From: Elephas maximus indicus
Taxonomy: Eukaryota > Chordata > Mammalia > Proboscidea > Elephantidae
Length of the DNA stretch: 64,000 nucleotides
Direction of reading: 5' to 3'
Assembly: GCF_024166365.1 (NCBI RefSeq)
Contig: NC_064839.1
Span: forward strand, 40,932,378 to 40,996,377
Within the stretch, counting starts at the first letter, position 1. Each line of letters starts with the position of its first letter. The position numbers and the translations under genes were made by a program. Shown piece by piece: positions 58,991 to 64,000 of the stretch. The notes below the pieces were generated by a model. That model had not been told where the DNA came from and made no database searches. It saw only the letters and a program-made list of their open reading frames with translations.

Positions 58991-61630
58991 GAGGACCCCG
59001 GACCCCAGTCATTTTTCTGTCGGCCCAAGGCAGCATAGAGGTGCCTAGGTCTCCAAACCTTACCCCACTCTTTAAGGGCCACCTCCCGTAGCAACCTCTC
59101 CTGTTTACCCACCCGGTTTTGCAGGCCAGAACCCCCACTCCCCGCATTGCATCCCAGGGCGCTGTGGCCCTGGCCGGGCTCCCGGTCCCTGTGTCTGGGA
59201 GCTGACCAGGAGGGCTCTGCCAGGCTGGAGGCAGCTGCAAGTCAGCCGAACTGAGTTCATAGAACTCCCTCCCCACGGCTGGGAGCGCCCCAGAATCTCA
59301 GGGACAACCCCTAAGCTACCCTGGCGCAGGGCTCCTTCGCCTGATCTTCTCCCCGCCCCCACCCCCCAGGTTTGGGGAGCTCTCCCTAACCCCGGGAACA
59401 GCCTAGCCTATCCCTACGGTCACCCCGACAGATCTGGGCTGGCTTTTAGGGAGGGTCCTGTCTCTTGGTAGCCCTCACCCACACCCGCCTCCCCCCACCT
59501 CAACCAGGCCAGCCCTGCGCCCTGGCCAGCCCTTCCTTGTGAAGACAGGCCTGAGCCTTCCCTCCCCAAGTCAAGCCACCCCATTCCTTCAGCTCCCCAC
59601 ATCTGACAGGTGTCCAAACAGGTACCAGTGCCCATTAGTCCTAATTCCTCCTCCTGCTGCCAGAGATCCTTGCTGTGCCCCTGTTACCTTGAATAGACCT
59701 CGCTCCAGGTCTCTCAGCTACTTAAGGCAGACCTGTTCTACCCAGCTACTAAAGGTCAACCTGTTCTACTGCCCAGACAGGCAGCCTGTCTCTGACCTTG
59801 GGGCTCTTCCTAGGCAGCTTATGGAGGCCCAGCAAGGCCTGACCCCAGGAATGGCCATTGCTGCACAGGGAGACCAGGGGAGGTGAGTGAGCACCTGCCG
59901 GCAGTGTCCAGGTGGTGAGTACTACCACCCACCCAACTGAGGAGGAAAAACAGAGCTATTCCACAGCCAGCCCAGCTCATGGGGGGCTTGGAGGTGGACA
60001 GGGAGCTCTAGCCCCCTAGGAAATCTGTGTGGGGAGGCGGGTACCCATGGGCACAGGGGGACAGGCTGTTCTGTCTGCCAGGTGTGCAGTGCCAGAAGGC
60101 CCATGATGACTGAATGGAGAAAGCAGAGACAGGCTGCAGGCAGCTTCCTCAGAGGCCCAGAGCTGGCCCCCAGCTCTCTGGACCACAAAACCCACCATTA
60201 CTGGGGTTTAAAAGGCTTTCCAGCCTTCTCACCCAAGGTGGGGAGGCTGCCTTGATCCTGGGGAGGGTCCTAATAGTGGCCACAGGCACGGAGGGGGATA
60301 CAAGAGGATTGAGAAAGGGGGAAGCTGAGGCCCACCACCATGCCAGGTCTGGTCTTAGGACTGATGAGCCAGGGTCCCTCCCTGCTCCGAATGAGCAGGG
60401 TTGCCCTCCGCTCCAGTCAGGGTTCCCAAATGTACTCCTCAGTTTCCCCAGCCCAGTGCTCAGTAAGGCGTTGTTGGAGGGGGTAGGCAGGGCTGCAGCA
60501 AGCAGAAGGGGGCCTGGGCCGACAGCTGCCACCTCCTCAAAGGCGTTCTGTGTGTATATCTGGCACGCAGCCCTGCCTATGCCCACCCACCTGTGCCAGC
60601 TGGCACAGGGACTCCTAAGCTGAGAGCAGCAGCTCAGCCTGGCACCCAGGCTCCCAGCCACACGAGCCTGCCTGGCTGCCACCCTGACCCCCCACTGAGC
60701 CTTCCTCCCCAGCATCCAGGCTCTGCCTCCCTTTCCTCTCCCTACTGTCTTTCATCACCCACTGTTTCTGGCTTCTTCTCTCCTATCTCCCCCATCCCAT
60801 CTCTGTGTTCCTGGCCAGAGGGGGTGGGGGATTCAGAAAGACCCCTTTGACACCCCTGGGTACAGGGAATGGAAAACCAAGGGAGGGGTGCAGTTTTGCC
60901 CATGGCTACAAACCATCTAGTCCTTGCCTCCAACTGCCCCCCGACCCCCACCCCAAGCAGCTAGCTGCTCACTCAGGGAGGGCGTCACTAACTCAGTCCT
61001 CAGTGTGGGGAGAGGGGATCCTGGCCAGAGCCTCACATACTTGGAGGCAGGGATCCAGGGCCTTGGGTGTGCAGTTGCGGGTGGCCAGAGGAGCCCCATT
61101 AGGGTGCTGAGCACCCTGCCCTGATCCCACCAGGTGTCTGTACACCTGCCCTTCCCACACATCCTAGGCAGGCAAACAATGACTCACAGTTCCACAGAGG
61201 GGTCCTCAAGACAGGCTGTTCAGACCAGAACCAACAGCTGGGCTGGCTGAGCAGGCACCAGCACTCTGAGAGGGTCCTTGAGGGCTGACCAGGGGCCCTT
61301 ACCAGTGAGTCGCTCACTTACAATCCCAGGGAGGTAGGGTTATTGTAGCTCCTGACACTGAGAGGAAAGGGAGTTAAGACAAGAACAAATTGGGGCAGAG
61401 ACAAGCTCTCCTAGCACTCAAGCCAGGCCTCTGTCCCCTGGGCCTTGCATCATCTAGAGGGACCAAGGGCTGGGAGGTGTCTTCTTCTCCCCCCTCGTCC
61501 CACCCTGTACCCCTCTAGACAACCCAGGACTTCTCTGGCAGAGGGGCCCCTGGCCAGGAGAGAACAGGACATCTTAGAGGAGCCTGTGATACATTTGTCA
61601 CAATTAATGAACCAATATTGATATGTTCCT
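58990..61630. other. DNA upstream of BCAR1, no gene seen
   Basis: GC-rich flanking DNA. No exon with credible protein similarity. The next gene in the human order (CFDP1) is not reached. Confidence 0.55.
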
Positions 61631-61640
61631 GTTAACTAAA

Positions 61641-61839
61641 AGGAGTTCTGGTGATGCAGTGGTTAAGTGTTGGGCTGCTAACCGAAACGTTGGTGGTTTA
61701 AACCCACTAGCTGTTCAGCGGGAGGAAGATGTGGCAGTCTGCTTCCATAAAGATTACAGCCTAAGAAACCCTATGGGGCAGTCCTATTCTGTCCTATAGG
61801 GTCATTATGAGTTGGAATCAACTCGATGGCGGTGGGTTA
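61641..61839 (+). mobile_element. AfroSINE, long subtype, with TTAACTAAA duplication
   Basis: Plus orientation. Target duplication TTAACTAAA at 61632-61640 and 61840-61848. Contains the GAAGATGTGGCAGTCTGCTT insert of the long subtype. Confidence 0.92.
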
Positions 61840-61904
61840 TTAACTAAAGCCCATCCTTTATTCAGATTTCCTTAGTTTTTACCTTATAATCTTTTTTTTG
61901 TTCT

Positions 61905-62436
61905 AGGATCCTCCAGGATGTTGTTAGTTGCCATCCAGTCAGCTCCAGCTCCTGGAGACCTTATGTATAGCAAAAGGAAACGTTGCCCAGTCCTGTGCCA
62001 TTTCATGATTGTTGGTATGTTTGAGTCTTGTTGTGGCTGGCTACTGTGTAAATCCATCTCACTGAGGGTTTCCCTCACTTTCCTTGGCCCTCTATATTAC
62101 CAAACATGATGTCCTTTTCTAGCAATTGGTCTTTCCTGATGACATGTTCAAAGTAAGCAAATCGAAGTCTCACCACCCTCACTTCTAAGGAGCATTCTGG
62201 ATGTACTTCTAAGTCTGATTTGTTTGTTCTTCTGGCAGTCATGTATATTCCAACACCACAGTTTGAATGCATCAATACTTCCTTTTTCATTATCCAACTT
62301 TCACATGCATTTGAGGCTATTGAAAAGGCCATGGTTTGGGTCAAATGCACCTTAGTCATTAAAGTGACATCTTTGCTTTTTAAAACTTTGAAGAGGTCTT
62401 TTGCACCAGATTTGTCTACTACATCATTTGATCTTT
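61905..62436 (-). mobile_element. RTE-clade LINE, 3' end of the reverse-transcriptase ORF and tail
   Basis: The reverse strand encodes a C-terminal RTE-type segment: KDLFKVLKSKDVTLMTKV, ACESWIMKKE, TARRTNKSDLE, PECSLEVRVVRL and LLEKDIMFGNIEG, with later frameshift or stop damage. Its 3' end (GACTGGATGGCAACTAACAA) resembles the 3' end of the AfroSINEs. Heavily 5'-truncated and non-functional. Confidence 0.85.
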
Positions 62437-62640
62437 TTTTTTTTTTAATTGTGGTAAATACATAGGTAACAAACATTTGCCATTTCTATAATCATATATA
62501 TATATATTTTTTATAATCATCATATATACAGTTCAGTGACATGTTTATCATGTTGTTCAGCAACCACCATTAACCTTTCCCAAATTTTTCCATCACCCTT
62601 AACAGAAGCTCAGTGTCCCCTAAGTGATTTCTTGACTGCT
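62437..62640 (-). mobile_element. Old L1 3' end, antisense
   Basis: The T-run, then AATTGTGGTAAATACATAGG, TACAGTTCAGTGACATG and GTTCAGCAACCACCATTAAC, is the familiar antisense phrase of an ancient L1 3' end. It abuts the RTE fragment. Confidence 0.6.
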
Positions 62641-64000
62641 GTTTCCATGGATGTTCACTCTTGATCCATGTAGACTGAAATCATTGATAACTAGGGCAAA
62701 ACCCTAGGCTCCCACCTCGCAACCAGGGCTCTCGCTTCTGACCTCACGGCCTTCTAGGATGTGTGTAAATACCCAGAGACCAGATACCCTTCCAGGAATA
62801 GGTTCCCATCCTAGGTGACTGTGACAAGCAGAATGTCATTCTCCACTGGAAGCAGTTCTCGGGACATTGTGAATCCAGAGACAAAGCTGTCTGGCTGAAT
62901 AGTATACATTCTCTAAATTATTAAAGAGCCTGCAAGAGTGGCTACCACATTAGGGGTCACCAGTGCAAGTCCCCGGAGCAGTAGTTCATGTTCCCAGCAA
63001 GGCAGGACCACCAGGCACCCCCTGCCCCACGTTGGCTGCTCTCTGATGAGGCCATGGGGCAGGCCCCAGGGGTGCTGGGAAGAGCTCACTGCTCCCTGGG
63101 AGAGATGAATCCTCAGAAAACAGGCAGGAACTCACTGTAGGAAGCATGATCTGTACTGGGCAAGAACCCGGGCTCCCTGTCACCTTCAACCTTGAGTGGC
63201 AGGGCAGGGTAGTGGGTCTGGATGCCGGGCTGGCCTGCATTCTAGTCCTACTATGTGAACTTGAACATGGCATTTACATTCATGTTTGTCCTGGTATGTA
63301 AAATGGGATTAATAAAGCACCCTAGAATCTTACAACTCCGGGGAGCACCATCTTTATTCTAGGTGAATGATACCCCCTAGAGTTGTGCAGTGCAGCAGCT
63401 ATGATTCAAATGCACAGCACCCACTACAAGAGGCTCCTGGGAGGAGGGCAGGTGTGGCACCTAACACTTGGAAGCACTCAGTTAACCACTGATGCTGCCA
63501 GAATCCTTTGTCTTCTCTCTCTCCATCCTCACAGGCACTGGCCTGCATTCCTGGCCCCAGCTTTCCCCTCCTTATGCTCCTCTAAGGCAGGAGACCAGCC
63601 TTGCTCCTCCATAAGGAAGCCCGAGTTTACCGGGCCAACGGGAGGGGAGTGTCCTGAGAGAATGCCCACAGGTCCTGCATAGCTGGGAGCATGGATCAGT
63701 TCTCCATCTGTAAGCTCAGGAGTCCAGGCCAGCTCCAGCTCTGGGTACTGCTCCATCCTCACTAAGGGATGCCCCCCTCAAGTCTGAGGGATGCATTTAA
63801 AGGAGCAGTTGCCACAAATCCAGTCTGTGCTACTTAGTACTTGTCAAGTGGCACCCCCATTTTACAGAAAGCAAAAGTGAGGCAGCCTGAAAACAGCAGT
63901 GCTGCCACAACTACAAAAGGAAGAGCAGTGCCCAAATGGATGTGTGAGGCTTGGCCACACAGCTGGAATCCTGGGTGTGGGTCTGAGTGTCAAAACCAAC
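62640..64000. other. Flanking DNA, no gene seen
   Basis: MIR-like fragments near 63240-63320 and 63850-63890. No exon or RNA gene recognised. Confidence 0.5.

Noticed and set aside
58012-59112. 366-codon open frame on the minus strand over the distal BCAR1 island
   Set aside because: Long stop-free frames are common in CpG-rich DNA. It overlaps the real MSVP exon in its own frame but reads through the strong GTGAGT donor, and its flanks are low-complexity and unlike any family.
62075-62476. 133-codon minus-strand frame as a host gene
   Set aside because: Its motifs are those of an RTE retrotransposon reverse transcriptase C-terminus; it is a damaged mobile element.
1-64000. CRISPR arrays, operons, prokaryotic mobile islands, tRNA or rRNA genes
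   Set aside because: The window is mammalian nuclear DNA. The only regular tandem repeats are short satellites, and the tRNA-like sequences are AfroSINE or MIR heads.

Overview
This is mammalian nuclear DNA: split genes with GT/AG introns, CpG-island promoters and dense interspersed repeats. At least seven SINEs of the AfroSINE type (a tRNA-like head and a T-rich 3' tail) and an RTE LINE fragment point to Afrotheria, most likely an elephant or a sirenian. The gene order matches the human 16q23.1 segment CTRB2 - CTRB1 - BCAR1 (established knowledge; no search was run).

Layout. (1) 391-3589, minus strand: six of the seven coding exons of an intact chymotrypsinogen B gene. The last exon, carrying Ser195, lies off the left edge. 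A PTF1-type bipartite site sits about 215 bp upstream of its ATG. (2) 3600-11680: intergenic DNA made largely of repeats, including an antisense L1 5' end, a LINE-3'-end-like repeat and AfroSINEs. (3) 11859-18833, plus strand: the opposite arm of the inverted chymotrypsinogen duplication. It holds two decayed tandem copies: pseudogene A (exons 1-5 and a stub of exon 6) and pseudogene B (exons 2-7, possibly a remnant of exon 1). Lesions include a stop codon at the activation arginine, frameshifts, a destroyed splice donor, Asp102 to Asn, and a 17-bp deletion over Ser195. (4) 19555-58767, minus strand: the complete BCAR1 (p130Cas) gene. It has six shared coding exons and two alternative first exons (start peptides MNYL and MSVP) 13.3 kb apart, each in its own CpG-rich promoter. 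The predicted protein is 869 residues. (5) 58990-64000: flanking DNA with an AfroSINE, an RTE LINE 3' end and an old L1 tail. I see no gene there.

The two loci converge tail to tail at about 18.9-19.5 kb but are functionally unrelated: a pancreatic digestive zymogen and a widely used focal-adhesion scaffold. I found no new multi-gene system. The most interesting points are the three-copy chymotrypsinogen history, lysine at residue 192 of the surviving enzyme, an extra YxxP motif in BCAR1, and the repeat structures. Exon boundaries were read by eye from splice sites, reading phase and family knowledge. Repeat boundaries are approximate.
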